A DNA stretch of 64,000 nt from Citrobacter youngae (GTDB lineage Bacteria > Pseudomonadota > Gammaproteobacteria > Enterobacterales > Enterobacteriaceae). The notes under the pieces are model-generated. The model did no database searches. It was not told the DNA's origin and was given only the letters and a program-made list of their open reading frames with translations. The position numbers were made by a program, and so were the translations under genes. How positions within the stretch are numbered: position 1 is the stretch's first letter; each line of letters opens with the position of its first letter. This document shows positions 8,967-20,702 of the stretch, one piece after another. The stretch is from positions 27,802 through 91,801 of the forward strand of contig NZ_RPOI01000025.1 of NCBI RefSeq assembly GCF_003818115.1, read 5' to 3'.

Positions 8967-10271
8967 ATGTCGCTCTGGCTTACACACCCTCTGTTTATCC
9001 CCTCTCTGGTGGTCGGCGTCACCATTTTACTTTGGGCAACGTCGCTGTTGCCGGAATTTATCACGGCGCTGCTTTTCTTTTCCGTGGCGATGGTGGCCAA
9101 AATCGCGCCACCGGATGTCATCTTTGGTGGCTTTGCCTCATCGGCGTTCTGGCTGGTTTTCAGTGGTTTTGTGCTGGGTATCGCAATTCGTAAAACGGGG
9201 CTGGCGGACAGGGCTGCGAGGGCGCTGTCATCACGGTTGACCGACTCCTGGCCGTTAATGGTGGCGAGCGTGGTGCTGTTGAGTTACGCGCTGGCGTTCG
9301 TCATGCCGTCCAACATGGGACGTATTGCGCTGCTGATGCCGATTGTGGCGGCGATGGCGAAACGGGCTGGAATTAACGACGGCACGCGCGCCTGGTATGG
9401 TCTGGCGCTGGCCGTTGGGTTTGGGACGTTCCAGCTTTCCGCCACGATCTTACCTGCTAACGTACCAAACCTGGTGATGAGTGGCGCTGCGGAAGGCTCT
9501 TACGGCATCCACTTGAATTATCTTCCCTATTTGCTGCTGCATACGCCGGTTCTGGGTTGGCTTAAAGGCGCGGTTCTCATCGTGCTTATCTGCTGGCTGT
9601 TCCCTGGCAAGCCCCATGCGCCGCGCGATCTCACGCCGTCGGAACCGATGAGCGGAGATGAAAAACGTCTGGCCTGGATGTTAGCGGTGGTGTTGCTTCT
9701 TTGGGTAAGTGAAAGTTGGCACGGCATTGGCCCCGCGTGGACTGGGCTGGCGGCGGCAGTTATCACATTGCTCCCACGGGTTGGCTTTATCAATGGCGAC
9801 GAGTTTTCCAGTGGGGTCAACATTCGTACCTGTATTTATGTGGCGGGTATTCTGGGGCTGGCCATCACCGTGACACAGACCGGTATCGGTAGCGCGGTAG
9901 GCGAGGCGCTGTTACAGGTGATGCCGCTGGATGCGGACAAACCGTTTACCAGCTTCCTTGCATTGACCGGCATTACCACCGCGCTCAATTTCATCATGAC
10001 GGCGAACGGCGTTCCAGCACTGTATACCACACTGGCACAAAGCTTTTCAGATGCGACCGGTTTCCCGCTACTCTCGGTGATTATGATTCAGGTACTGGGC
10101 TATTCCACACCGCTATTGCCGTATCAGGCATCACCGATTGTGGTGGCAATGGCGTTAGGAAAAGTACCGGCAAGAGCTGGAATGCTGCTGTGTATCGCGC
10201 TGGCGGCGGCAACGTATCTGATACTGCTGCCGCTGGATTATCTGTGGTTTAGCGTGTTGGGGAAATTATAG
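8967..10271 (+). CDS. SLC13/DASS-family anion transporter
   Basis: 434 residues, almost entirely hydrophobic, with roughly 11-12 membrane segments. The LPANVPNLVMSG stretch (about 160-175) and the later TANGVPALY resemble the paired substrate- and Na+-binding loops (SNT-type) of the divalent-anion:sodium symporter family. ATG 8967 lies behind an AGGAGAC ribosome site. The substrate is unknown; a dicarboxylate or another small anion is likely. The gene lies between cdh and tpiA, adjacent in E. coli, in the same orientation as a second family member. Confidence 0.82.
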   Translation: MSLWLTHPLFIPSLVVGVTILLWATSLLPEFITALLFFSVAMVAKIAPPDVIFGGFASSAFWLVFSGFVLGIAIRKTGLADRAARALSSRLTDSWPLMVASVVLLSYALAFVMPSNMGRIALLMPIVAAMAKRAGINDGTRAWYGLALAVGFGTFQLSATILPANVPNLVMSGAAEGSYGIHLNYLPYLLLHTPVLGWLKGAVLIVLICWLFPGKPHAPRDLTPSEPMSGDEKRLAWMLAVVLLLWVSESWHGIGPAWTGLAAAVITLLPRVGFINGDEFSSGVNIRTCIYVAGILGLAITVTQTGIGSAVGEALLQVMPLDADKPFTSFLALTGITTALNFIMTANGVPALYTTLAQSFSDATGFPLLSVIMIQVLGYSTPLLPYQASPIVVAMALGKVPARAGMLLCIALAAATYLILLPLDYLWFSVLGKL

Positions 10272-10384
10272 TTGCATCAGAATGTTAATTTTTTGTTTTG
10301 TGAGTGGGTGAATTGTATTATGCGCACCGATATTGGTTAATACCTGAGCGCATAATTGCGTGCTGGAAACTCAAGGATTGATTC

Positions 10385-11857
10385 ATGGACAGATTGACCC
10401 CCATCCGCTGTTGGCCTGCCATCATCTCGATTGTTATTACGCTGACCATCTGGTTTGTTATCCCATGTCCAGCAGATGTCACCCCCGAGGCATGGCATCT
10501 GCTGGCGTTATTTATCGGTACTATCGCGGCAATTATTGGTAAAGCGATGCCTATCGGCGCGATTGCGATTGTGGCAATTATGCTGGTAGCCATGACCGGC
10601 GTGACGCATCCCGGTAAACCCACCGCGGCGCTGAGCGATGCGTTAAGTGGTTTCTCCAACCAGCTTATCTGGCTGATCGGCATCTCGATTATGTTGTCGC
10701 AAAGCCTGTTGAAAACGGGGCTGGGCGCGCGTATCGGCTATGGGTTTATTGCTTTGTTTGGCAAAAGAACGTTGGGTATCGCGTGGGCGCTAACGCTGGC
10801 AGAAACGCTGATCGCACCCGTTACGCCAAGCAATACCGCACGCGGCGGCGGTATTATTCACCCAGTGATGCGGGCGATTGCGGAAAGTCTGGGTTCTCAA
10901 CCCGGTGACAAAGAGAACGGTGCTACAGGTCGTTATCTGGCTCTGGTGAACTACAACATTAACCCGATCAGTTCGGCAATGTTTATTACCGCTACCGCCC
11001 CAAACCCGCTTATTGTGAGTTTCTTGACCAAAGGGACGGATGGGGTGCTGAATATGACCTGGGGAATGTGGGCGATTGCGGCGCTTCTTCCTGCCGTTGT
11101 CTCACTGGTCGTGATGCCTATTGTCATCTGGTGGCTCTATCCGCCCGCTATTACACGCACGCCGAATGCGCCAGAGTTTGCCCGGGAAAAGCTGGGGGCA
11201 CTCGGTCCGTTGTCGCTGGCTGAAAAAATCACCCTCGCGGTTTTCGCTTTGCTGCTCTGCCTGTGGGCAGGTGTTCCTGCCATGCTGATGGGCAGTACCT
11301 GGGCCGTTAACCCCACCAGCGCGGCGCTCATTGGCTTGTCTGTTCTGTTAGTGACAGGGGTATTGAGTTGGGACGATATCCTTAAATGCCGCGGTGCATG
11401 GGATACGATAGTCTGGTTTGCCGCACTGGTTATGATGGCGGATATCCTGAGCAAACTGGGTCTGGTGGGGTGGCTGGCGACGAGTGTTGGTAGCGCAATT
11501 GACCATCTCGGCGTGCACTGGAGTATCGCCACGCTGCTGCTGATCCTGCTTTATGTCTATTCACACTACTTTTTCGCCAGTACCACTGCACATATCACGG
11601 CCATGTTCGCGGCTTTCTTTGCTGCCGGATTAGGCCTCGGTGCTCCACCGGCGCTGCTCGGTCTGATGCTGGGCTTCTCCTCCTCCTTGATGATGTCGCT
11701 CACGCACTATGGCACGGGTACTGCGCCTATTATCTTTGGTTCGGGCTATGTCACGCTGGCGGAGTGGTGGAAAACGGGGCTGGTGATGAGTGTGGTCAAC
11801 CTGACCATCTGGGGTGTCACGGGGGCCTTCTGGTGGCACTGGCTGGGATACTGGTAA
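10385..11857 (+). CDS. DASS-family dicarboxylate/2-oxoglutarate-type transporter
   Basis: 490 residues with about 12-14 membrane segments. It belongs to the DASS branch of plastid 2-oxoglutarate/malate translocators and bacterial CitT/TtdT-like antiporters: it has the signature VTPSNTARGGGI (about 148-160) and a second loop SHYFFASTTAHITAM (about 397-412). The second loop holds the conserved S-T-T-A-H found in this group. The substrate cannot be read from sequence; C4-dicarboxylates, tartrate or citrate are candidates. It ends just before a bidirectional terminator shared with tpiA. Confidence 0.85.
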   Translation: MDRLTPIRCWPAIISIVITLTIWFVIPCPADVTPEAWHLLALFIGTIAAIIGKAMPIGAIAIVAIMLVAMTGVTHPGKPTAALSDALSGFSNQLIWLIGISIMLSQSLLKTGLGARIGYGFIALFGKRTLGIAWALTLAETLIAPVTPSNTARGGGIIHPVMRAIAESLGSQPGDKENGATGRYLALVNYNINPISSAMFITATAPNPLIVSFLTKGTDGVLNMTWGMWAIAALLPAVVSLVVMPIVIWWLYPPAITRTPNAPEFAREKLGALGPLSLAEKITLAVFALLLCLWAGVPAMLMGSTWAVNPTSAALIGLSVLLVTGVLSWDDILKCRGAWDTIVWFAALVMMADILSKLGLVGWLATSVGSAIDHLGVHWSIATLLLILLYVYSHYFFASTTAHITAMFAAFFAAGLGLGAPPALLGLMLGFSSSLMMSLTHYGTGTAPIIFGSGYVTLAEWWKTGLVMSVVNLTIWGVTGAFWWHWLGYW

Positions 11858-11870
11858 AGCGGGTATAAGA

Positions 11871-11892
11871 AGGGGAGCGATGCTCCCCTTTT
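11871..11892. terminator. Hairpin between the transporter gene and tpiA
   Basis: GGGGAGC-GAT-GCTCCCC with TTTT on the plus strand. It can end transcripts from the left and, less strongly, tpiA transcripts from the right. Confidence 0.75.
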
Positions 11893-11898
11893 AACAAC

Positions 11899-12666
11899 TT
11901 AGGCCTGTTTAGCGGCTTCTGCTGCTTTAACGATGACTGCGAAGGCGTCTGCTTTCAGAGAAGCACCGCCAACCAGCGCACCGTCGATGTCCGGCTGAGC
12001 GAACAGTTCTGCGGCGTTTGCTGCGTTTACAGAACCGCCGTACTGGATGATAACTTGCTCAGCGATTTTCGCATCAGCTTTAGCAATGTGGTCACGGATG
12101 AATTTGTGGACTGCCTGAGCCTGAGCAGGCGTTGCAGATTTACCGGTACCGATAGCCCATACAGGTTCGTAAGCGATAACCACGCCTTCGAATGCTGCTG
12201 CGCCCTGAGTTTTCAGCACTGCGTCGATCTGACGTGCACAAACTTCTTCAGTTTTGCCCGCTTCGTTTTCCGCTTCGGTTTCACCGATGCACAGAACCGG
12301 GGTCAGACCCTGTTCTTTCAGCACAGCGAATTTCTTCGCGATCAGCTCGTCAGATTCTTTGTGGTAAGTACGACGCTCAGAGTGACCGATAATGATGTAC
12401 TGCGCGCCGATATCTTTCAGCATTTCAGCAGAAGTTTCACCGGTGAATGCGCCAGACAGGTTCAGGTCAACGTTCTGCGCGCCCAGAATGATGTGGCTAC
12501 CGGCAGCGGCGTGTTTCGCCAGGTCGATATACATTTCCGGCGGAGCGATTGCTACTGCACAGCCAGCAACGCCAGCCAGTTCTTTACGCAGGTTAGCAAC
12601 CAGTTCGTTTACCATGTGGCGGCTGCCGTTCAGTTTCCAGTTACCCATCACTAAAGGATGTCGCAT
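11899..12666 (-). CDS. tpiA: TpiA, triosephosphate isomerase
   Basis: Interconverts dihydroxyacetone phosphate and glyceraldehyde 3-phosphate. The 255 residues form a TIM barrel with Lys11 in GNWKLNG, His95 in IIGHSERR, catalytic Glu167 in [11 protein letters not shown] and the phosphate-binding GGSV and GGASL loops. It links the nearby glpFKX glycerol operon to glycolysis. Confidence 0.98.
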   Translation of the reverse strand: MRHPLVMGNWKLNGSRHMVNELVANLRKELAGVAGCAVAIAPPEMYIDLAKHAAAGSHIILGAQNVDLNLSGAFTGETSAEMLKDIGAQYIIIGHSERRTYHKESDELIAKKFAVLKEQGLTPVLCIGETEAENEAGKTEEVCARQIDAVLKTQGAAAFEGVVIAYEPVWAIGTGKSATPAQAQAVHKFIRDHIAKADAKIAEQVIIQYGGSVNAANAAELFAQPDIDGALVGGASLKADAFAVIVKAAEAAKQA

Positions 12667-12777
12667 TTCATTTCTCCACGCTTGTCAGCGAATTAAGGAA
12701 GATGGCCGCCCGTCAGGGCAGCATGGTCTGTGAAACAGTATAGAGATTCATCCCGTGAAAGGCTTTGCTTTTTGTCA

Positions 12778-13377
12778 TCAATTCGCCTTCTCAAGACTTT
12801 CTGATAGTGCCAGCTTAATCGGTTCAACAGCGAAGGTCAGCCCCTTTTCGCCGTTATCTGCAACAACATAGCGGATTGCGCCTTCCGTTTCGGCGTAATA
12901 GTGCTTACCTTTGCCGGCAGCGAGCAGTTTTTGCAGCTTTTTCTGACTCTGTTCTTTCGTCAACAGCGGCGCGACGGTGCGAATGACGGCGGTCATGTAT
13001 TCCAGCGCTTTCGCTTTGGCCGCCTTTTGTTCTGGCCCCTGAATCGGCAGCCAGGTTATCTGCATACTTTTGATTTTTAAGGTGCCGCGCTCAAGGGCGG
13101 AGGACGCATACAGGTTTTCATTAATTTTACTGGCCGCGCGGGTGAGATTTGCCCGATCGCGGCTGCTGTCGATGGCACGGAACTCATTCAGAATAAGCTT
13201 CGGATTCTGCGTATTAAAGTTTTCGCGAAACTGGCTAATCGACAGGTCAAAGGTCGGCGCACCCGCCAGTAAATAGGGGGCCGTGGTTGCCGTCGATGGC
13301 TCTTCCGCCAGCGCCGCTGTATTCACGGACATGGCTGAAAACAATAATAAAAACAGTGTAAATCCTTGCTTCATCAA
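12778..13377 (-). CDS. yiiQ: YiiQ, DUF1454 periplasmic protein
   Basis: 199 residues with a signal peptide ending near AALA (about residue 24). No catalytic motif is apparent. The protein keeps the E. coli length and position beside tpiA and belongs to the uncharacterised DUF1454 family. Function unknown. Confidence 0.9.
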   Translation of the reverse strand: MMKQGFTLFLLLFSAMSVNTAALAEEPSTATTAPYLLAGAPTFDLSISQFRENFNTQNPKLILNEFRAIDSSRDRANLTRAASKINENLYASSALERGTLKIKSMQITWLPIQGPEQKAAKAKALEYMTAVIRTVAPLLTKEQSQKKLQKLLAAGKGKHYYAETEGAIRYVVADNGEKGLTFAVEPIKLALSESLEKAN

Positions 13378-13474
13378 TCGTACCTTTCATTCTCACTGCT
13401 CACGATTAAAACGGTAACCGTCGGGCTTGTCAAAAGGGTAAACTGTTCTGGAAGGTAATAATAAAGGAACTTAC

Positions 13475-13903
13475 ATGACCATACAGCAGTGGTTATTCTC
13501 ATTTAAAGGGCGCATCGGGCGCCGTGATTTCTGGATTTGGATTGGCCTATGGATCGTCAGCATGCTGGTTCTGTTTTCGCTGGCGAGCAAACAATTACTC
13601 GATATTCAGACCGCGGCTTTTTGTCTGGTGTGTCTGCTATGGCCAACGGCGGCAGTGACGGTAAAACGTCTGCATGACCGGGGGCGCTCCGGAGCGTGGG
13701 CGCTGTTGATGATCCTGGCGTGGATGCTGCTGGCCGGAAATTGGGCGATATTACCCGGCGTCTGGCAATGGGCGGTAGGCCGCTTTGTTCCAACGTTGAT
13801 TCTGGTTGGTATGCTTATCGATCTGGGGGCGTTCATTGGCACCCAGGACGCAAATAAATATGGTAAGGATACGCAGGACGTAAAGTACAGAGCTGACTCG
13901 TAG
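13475..13903 (+). CDS. yiiR: YiiR, DUF805 inner-membrane protein
   Basis: 142 residues with four likely membrane segments. The FKGRIGRRDFW start and the KRLHDRGRSG motif are characteristic of DUF805 proteins. Function unknown. In E. coli yiiS and uspD follow on this side before fpr; here they are absent and fpr converges directly. Confidence 0.9.
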   Translation: MTIQQWLFSFKGRIGRRDFWIWIGLWIVSMLVLFSLASKQLLDIQTAAFCLVCLLWPTAAVTVKRLHDRGRSGAWALLMILAWMLLAGNWAILPGVWQWAVGRFVPTLILVGMLIDLGAFIGTQDANKYGKDTQDVKYRADS

Positions 13904-13921
13904 GCCGCGCCATCCGGCAAA

Positions 13922-13944
13922 ATGCCCGGGTGTTTACCGGGCAT
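13922..13944. terminator. Hairpin between yiiR and fpr
   Basis: ATGCCCGG/CCGGGCAT inverted repeat with a 7-base loop between convergent genes. It has no long T run, so it is a weak or processing-type hairpin. Confidence 0.45.
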
Positions 13945-13954
13945 TGAAACGTTC

Positions 13955-14701
13955 TTACCAGTAGTGCTCTGCGGTCATATGGCCCGGTCGACGGCGCAGG
14001 TGTTTGGTCATTTGCCGGGTCTCTTTCAGCAACTGCTGCGTGTCGCGTACCATTTGCGGGTTACCACAGAGCATCACATGACTGGTTGCTGTATCCATGG
14101 GTAGCCCAACAGCAGCTTCCAGCGCGCCGCTCTCAATCAACGCCGGAACTCGCCCGGTTAATGAACCTGCGGCGGTTTCACGGCTCACAACCGTCTGGAT
14201 ACGTAATTTACCTTCGTAGCGTTTTTCCAGGTCCTGCATTAACGGCAGATAGCTTAAATCGGCGGCATAGCGGGCGGCATGGACCAGCACCAGATTTTTA
14301 AAACGGTCCAGATCTTTGCCCAACTGCAGAATCGATAAATATGGGCCGATAGCGGTACCGGTTGCCAGCATCCATAGCGTGTCACAATCGGGGACTTCAT
14401 CCAGCACGAAGAAACCGGCAGCTTCACTCACCACCTGGACTTCGTCGCCAGGTTTCAGTGCGGCCAGACGGGGGCTGAGTTTTCCGTCAGGAACCGTCAC
14501 CAGATAGAACTCTAAATCGGGGTTATCAGGCGCATTCACGTAGGAATAGGCACGCTGGACGCGCTCGCCGTCGATTTCGAGGCCGAGTTTGGTAAACTGA
14601 CCTGCGGTGAAGGGAAGAACCGGAGCTCGCACGGTCAAACTAAATAAGGCATCGGTCCAGTTCTGTACCTTCGTGACTTTGCCTGTTACCCAATCTGCCA
14701 T
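13955..14701 (-). CDS. fpr: Fpr, ferredoxin/flavodoxin-NADP+ reductase
   Basis: FAD enzyme that moves electrons between NADPH and flavodoxin or ferredoxin, and belongs to the SoxRS superoxide response in E. coli. The 248 residues show the FAD-binding RAYSYVN, the NADP-domain GTAIGPYLS, and the conserved C-terminal aromatic end HYW. It lies downstream of glpX with its own ribosome site. Confidence 0.97.
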   Translation of the reverse strand: MADWVTGKVTKVQNWTDALFSLTVRAPVLPFTAGQFTKLGLEIDGERVQRAYSYVNAPDNPDLEFYLVTVPDGKLSPRLAALKPGDEVQVVSEAAGFFVLDEVPDCDTLWMLATGTAIGPYLSILQLGKDLDRFKNLVLVHAARYAADLSYLPLMQDLEKRYEGKLRIQTVVSRETAAGSLTGRVPALIESGALEAAVGLPMDTATSHVMLCGNPQMVRDTQQLLKETRQMTKHLRRRPGHMTAEHYW

Positions 14702-14754
14702 GGTTTTCTCCTGTCTGCTGTGATTGCCTTATCTTCGTTCGTTGCACGAAAGAT

Positions 14755-14776
14755 TTCCAGCCCAGATGGGCTGGAA
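14755..14776 (-). terminator. Hairpin after glpX
   Basis: Perfect 9-bp stem TTCCAGCCC/GGGCTGGAA with a 4-base loop downstream of glpX and upstream of fpr. The following minus-strand bases (AATCTTTC) are only moderately T-rich. Confidence 0.55.
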
Positions 14777-14796
14777 GGCTCTATTGATCAAATCAA

Positions 14797-15807
14797 TTAC
14801 AGGATATGCGTCTGTACATCCGGATCTTTGCGATCGAGGTAGTGGATGGACTGAATACGACGGATCGTACGTGATTTCCCACGGATCAGCAGTGTTTCGG
14901 TGGTGGCAATATTACCTTTGCGGCTAATCCCTTCCAGCAGATCGCCTTTGGTTATCCCGGTCGCGGAGAAAATAACGTTGTCGCTGCGGGCCATTTCATC
15001 CAGACGCAGCGCTTTACCTGCCTCAATACCCATCGCGGCGCAGCGAGCCAGCTCCTGTTCGCCGATACGACGGTTCTCTTCGCTGTCGCCTTTGACGTCA
15101 TGACGCGCCAGCAAACGACCCTGCATGTCGCCGTCCAGCGCGCGGATCACAGCTGCGGAAACCACACCTTCCGGCGCGCCACCAATGCCGTACAGCACGT
15201 CAACTTCACTGTCTGGCATGCAGGTCAGAATGGAGGCCGCCACGTCGCCGTCTGGAATAGCGAAGACGCGCACGCCCATTTTTTGCATTTCGGCGATCGT
15301 TTCATCATGGCGTGGTTTGGCCAGAATGGTTACGGTCAGTTCGCTGAGCGGTTTATTGAGTGCAGCGGCAACGTTATGCAGGTTGGCTTCCAGCGACAGG
15401 TTCAGGTCGATGGACCCTTTTGCGCCTGGGCCGACAATCAGCTTTTCCATGTACATATCCGGCGCGTTCAGGAAGCAGCCTTTATCGCCAACGGCCAGTA
15501 CGGCCAGCGCGTTGGCCTGACCCATGGCCGTCATGCGTGTGCCTTCGATAGGATCGACGGCGATGTCGACCGCATCACCAAGACCGGTCCCGACTTTTTC
15601 ACCGATAAACAGCATCGGCGCTTCATCAATCTCACCCTCGCCAATCACGATGGTGCCGTCGATGTTGACCTGGTTGAGCATAATACGCATGGCGTTCACC
15701 GCCGCGCCGTCAGCGGTATTTTTATCGCCGCGGCCCAGCCATTTATAGCCAGCCAGCGCGGCCGCTTCGGTCACGCGTGAAAATTCAATGGCAAGTTCTC
15801 GTCTCAT
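14797..15807 (-). CDS. glpX: GlpX, class II fructose-1,6-bisphosphatase
   Basis: Removes the 1-phosphate of fructose 1,6-bisphosphate in gluconeogenesis. The 336 residues carry the metal-binding VIGEGEIDEAPM and DPIEGT motifs of the Li+-sensitive phosphatase superfamily, and GIGGAPEGV. It is the third gene of glpFKX; with GlpF and GlpK it lets glycerol carbon flow to hexose phosphates. Confidence 0.97.
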   Translation of the reverse strand: MRRELAIEFSRVTEAAALAGYKWLGRGDKNTADGAAVNAMRIMLNQVNIDGTIVIGEGEIDEAPMLFIGEKVGTGLGDAVDIAVDPIEGTRMTAMGQANALAVLAVGDKGCFLNAPDMYMEKLIVGPGAKGSIDLNLSLEANLHNVAAALNKPLSELTVTILAKPRHDETIAEMQKMGVRVFAIPDGDVAASILTCMPDSEVDVLYGIGGAPEGVVSAAVIRALDGDMQGRLLARHDVKGDSEENRRIGEQELARCAAMGIEAGKALRLDEMARSDNVIFSATGITKGDLLEGISRKGNIATTETLLIRGKSRTIRRIQSIHYLDRKDPDVQTHIL

Positions 15808-15876
15808 TGCAAACTCGTAGCTGAAAGGAATGGCGCGAAGTGTAGCACAGGGGAGGGGACGAGATTATTGATGTGT

Positions 15877-15936
15877 GTGCGGGGTTGCCCCCGCACGAAG
15901 AGATTGCCGGATAAGCCAAAGTTGCTATCCGGCAAT
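15877..15936. repeat. GC hairpin plus REP between glpK and glpX
   Basis: A hairpin GTGCGGGG/CCCCGCAC (15877-15896) is followed by a REP unit (15903-15936, TTGCCGGATAA...TATCCGGCAA). Such an element inside an operon can set the relative amounts of upstream and downstream message. Confidence 0.75.
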
Positions 15937-15942
15937 GACGTA

Positions 15943-17472
<1,530 letters not shown>

Positions 17473-18318
17473 TTACAGCGAAGCTTTTTGTTGAGTGTTA
17501 GCCGCCGCGTCTTTTTCTTCAATCGCGCAGACATCGCACGGTAAATGGCGACCAATCAGTTTGCGATATGCCCATGCGCCCAAAATCGCGCCGGTAATTG
17601 GGCCAAACACCGGAACCAGGAAGTAAGGGATATCACGACCACCCGTGAAGGCAATCTCACCCCATCCGGCCATCCAGGCGAAGAGTTTCGGTCCGAAGTC
17701 ACGTGCCGGGTTCATCGCAAAACCGGTCAGTGGGCCCATGGATGCACCAATAACGGCAATCAGTAAGCCGATCAGCAGCGGTGCCAGTGGACCACGCGGT
17801 ACACCATTACCATCATCGGTCAGTGCCAGAATCAGCCCCATTAGAATAGCGGTAATGACCATTTCAACCGCGAAGGCCTGCACAAAATTGATATGCGGGT
17901 TTGGATAGGTGGAGAAAGTACCTGCCAGATTGAGGCTTTCTACACTACCGCGCACGATATGGTTCGTTTGTTCGAAATCGATGAAAAGATTGTAATAAAG
18001 CCCGTAAACCAGTGCCGCTGCGCAAAAGGCGCCGGCAATTTGCGAAATAATAAAAGGAACGACTTTGCGTTTGTCAAAACACGCAAACAGCCATAGTGCG
18101 ATTGTGACTGCTGGATTCAGGTGTGCGCCAGAAACGCCTGCGGTCAGATAGATAGCCATGGCTACCCCCAGACCCCAGATGATACTGATTTCCCACTGAC
18201 CAAAAGTAGCCCCGGCCACTTTGAGTGCAGCGACACAACCCACACCGAAGAAAATCAACAACCCGGTACCGAGGAATTCAGCAATGCACTGGCCTTTCAA
18301 GGTTGATGTTTGACTCAT
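17473..18318 (-). CDS. glpF: GlpF, glycerol facilitator (aquaglyceroporin)
   Basis: Membrane channel for passive glycerol uptake. The 281 residues form six membrane helices and two re-entrant loops with the NPA motifs HLNPAVT (68-70) and MNPARD (about 203). The Asp after the second NPAR is typical of glycerol rather than water channels. It is the first gene of glpFKX. Confidence 0.98.
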   Translation of the reverse strand: MSQTSTLKGQCIAEFLGTGLLIFFGVGCVAALKVAGATFGQWEISIIWGLGVAMAIYLTAGVSGAHLNPAVTIALWLFACFDKRKVVPFIISQIAGAFCAAALVYGLYYNLFIDFEQTNHIVRGSVESLNLAGTFSTYPNPHINFVQAFAVEMVITAILMGLILALTDDGNGVPRGPLAPLLIGLLIAVIGASMGPLTGFAMNPARDFGPKLFAWMAGWGEIAFTGGRDIPYFLVPVFGPITGAILGAWAYRKLIGRHLPCDVCAIEEKDAAANTQQKASL

Positions 18319-18990
<672 letters not shown>

Positions 18991-18993
18991 TTA

Positions 18994-19115
18994 CGCTTCA
19001 TCTTTCGTGCCGTAGCTGCGTTGGCTGCGCTCAGTTACCCCAGTCACGTAGTTTACTACGCTCCTGGGGATACCTTCGTTTGCCGCCTTGCTACAACACG
19101 AAATCTATTGCGTAA
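18994..19115. repeat. ERIC (IRU) element
   Basis: About 120 bases carrying both conserved ERIC cores: CGCTCAGTTACCCCAGTCAC on the left arm and CTCCTGGGGATACC on the right, around a central GTAGTTTACTAC dyad. It lies just after zapB and before a REP unit. Boundaries are approximate. Confidence 0.8.
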
Positions 19116-19124
19116 TCGTTCCTG

Positions 19125-19160
19125 TGTAGGCCGGATAAGGCGTAAGCCGTCATCCGGCAA
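19125..19160. repeat. REP element
   Basis: GTAGGCCGGATAAGGCG...CATCCGGCAA palindrome immediately after the ERIC element, between zapB and the SDR gene. Confidence 0.85.
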
Positions 19161-19192
19161 TACAATCGTTTTACCGCAACACAACGTTAATT

Positions 19193-19936
19193 TCAGGCAT
19201 TCAAACCCCCATCTACGTCCAGACCGGTGCCGGAAATCTGCCCAGCCGCTGGGCTTGCCAGAAACGTCACCGCCGCTGCAACATCCTCCGGTGTTCCATA
19301 ATGCCCTGTAGCAATAAGCTGCCGTTGGGATTCTGCCTGCTCGCCATCTGCCGGGTTCATATCACTGTCCGTTGGGCCGGGATGGACAAGATTAACGGTA
19401 ATACCCCGTGGGCCGAGATCGCGAGCCAGGCCACGGGTTAGCGAGTTGAGCGCTGATTTAGTCATCGCGTAGACGGCAATCCCCGGCTGGGCGACGCGGT
19501 TGGCAAGACAACTGCCAATATTGATGATTCGCCCACCTTCAGGGAGATGCGGCAGCGCGGCCTGTATGGCAACTACCACGCCACGGATATTCACGTTAAT
19601 CAATGCGTCGATGTCCTCCAGTGACAGCGACTCCAGCGGGCCGCCGCGTGCGATCCCTGCGTTGTTGACCAGAATATCCAGTCCTCCGAGTGACTGTACC
19701 GTGCGGTGTACGGCGTTCTGAATCGCCTGAGCGTCTGCACTGTTTGCCTGAATGGCCTCACCATGGCGGCCAAGCGCTGTAATTTCATCGGCAACGGCCT
19801 GGGCTTTCTCCGCAGATTTTTCATAGGTTATAACAACATCAGCACCGGCTTTCGCCAGCGACAGTGCAATGGCGCGCCCTAATCCACGACTGGCTCCGGT
19901 GACCAGCGCTTTTTTACCTGTCAGATCGATATGCAT
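19193..19936 (-). CDS. SDR-family NAD(P)-dependent oxidoreductase
   Basis: Classical short-chain dehydrogenase/reductase of 247 residues. It has the TGASRGLG nucleotide-binding motif (about 12-19), NNAG (about 90), catalytic Ser in NIGS, YAMTK (YxxxK) and the PG-T segment. ATG 19936 follows CACGAGG at good spacing; an in-frame longer frame to 20038 lacks support. It looks related to, but distinct from, E. coli BdcA. The substrate is unknown. It is absent at this place in E. coli, where zapB and rraA are neighbours. Confidence 0.85.
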   Translation of the reverse strand: MHIDLTGKKALVTGASRGLGRAIALSLAKAGADVVITYEKSAEKAQAVADEITALGRHGEAIQANSADAQAIQNAVHRTVQSLGGLDILVNNAGIARGGPLESLSLEDIDALINVNIRGVVVAIQAALPHLPEGGRIINIGSCLANRVAQPGIAVYAMTKSALNSLTRGLARDLGPRGITVNLVHPGPTDSDMNPADGEQAESQRQLIATGHYGTPEDVAAAVTFLASPAAGQISGTGLDVDGGLNA

Positions 19937-20065
19937 GATGACCTCGTGATGAGAGTGATGAGATTCATCATTAGGTATAGAGAGAGTTTTTTCTTCGTCA
20001 ATGCGCAGGATAGGGGAATCGAAAGGGGAAAGTGGCAAAAAGAGGCTCTGGAGATTTCCAGAAGC

Positions 20066-20099
20066 GAAAAAAAGCCAGTCAGTTGTTTAACCGACTGGC
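20066..20099 (-). terminator. Terminator of rraA
   Basis: On the minus strand GCCAGTC-GGTTAAACAACT-GACTGGC followed by seven T. Confidence 0.88.
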
Positions 20100-20124
20100 A
20101 TCACACCAAATTGCGGTGTTTTCT

Positions 20125-20610
20125 TTACTCGATATCGAGCGGGTCTTCGGAGAGGATTATCCCGGTGTTGTCGGCGTACAGGTGGTCGCCAGAGAAGAAC
20201 GTTACGCCGCCAAAGTTGACGCGCACATCGCTTTCCCCGATACCTTCTCCTGAAGCACCGACCGGAATGGCGGCAATCGCCTGAATGCCGATATCCAGTT
20301 CTTCCAGATCGTCTACCTGACGGACTGAGCCGTAGATGACCAGACCTTCCCATTCATTCTGTACGGCCAGTCGAGCCAGTTCGGCATCGACCAGCGCACG
20401 ACGGACAGAACCGCCGCCATCGACCAGCAGAATGCGACCACGGCCATTTTGTTCGAGCAGATCGTACAGCAACCCGTTGTCCTCGAAACATTTTACCGTG
20501 ATGATTTGTCCGCCAAACGACGACCGTCCTCCAAAGTTAGAGAACAGTGGTTCCACGACGTTGACATCTTCCTGATAGATGTCACAAAGCTCGGATGTAT
20601 CGTATTTCAT
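20125..20610 (-). CDS. rraA: RraA, inhibitor of ribonuclease E
   Basis: 161-residue protein that trimerises and binds the C-terminal scaffold of RNase E, lowering mRNA decay. It was once called MenG because of its position next to menA, but has no methyltransferase motif. The GGRSSFGGQ and [10 protein letters not shown] stretches are typical. It has its own terminator. Confidence 0.96.
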   Translation of the reverse strand: MKYDTSELCDIYQEDVNVVEPLFSNFGGRSSFGGQIITVKCFEDNGLLYDLLEQNGRGRILLVDGGGSVRRALVDAELARLAVQNEWEGLVIYGSVRQVDDLEELDIGIQAIAAIPVGASGEGIGESDVRVNFGGVTFFSGDHLYADNTGIILSEDPLDIE

Positions 20611-20702
20611 AGGCTCAACGTTCAGTTGCTGCGAGAATTTTTAGTATATCGCGCTATGTATACTGTTGGCAAAATCATCAATTGTTAATTGATATTTGTC
20701 AG

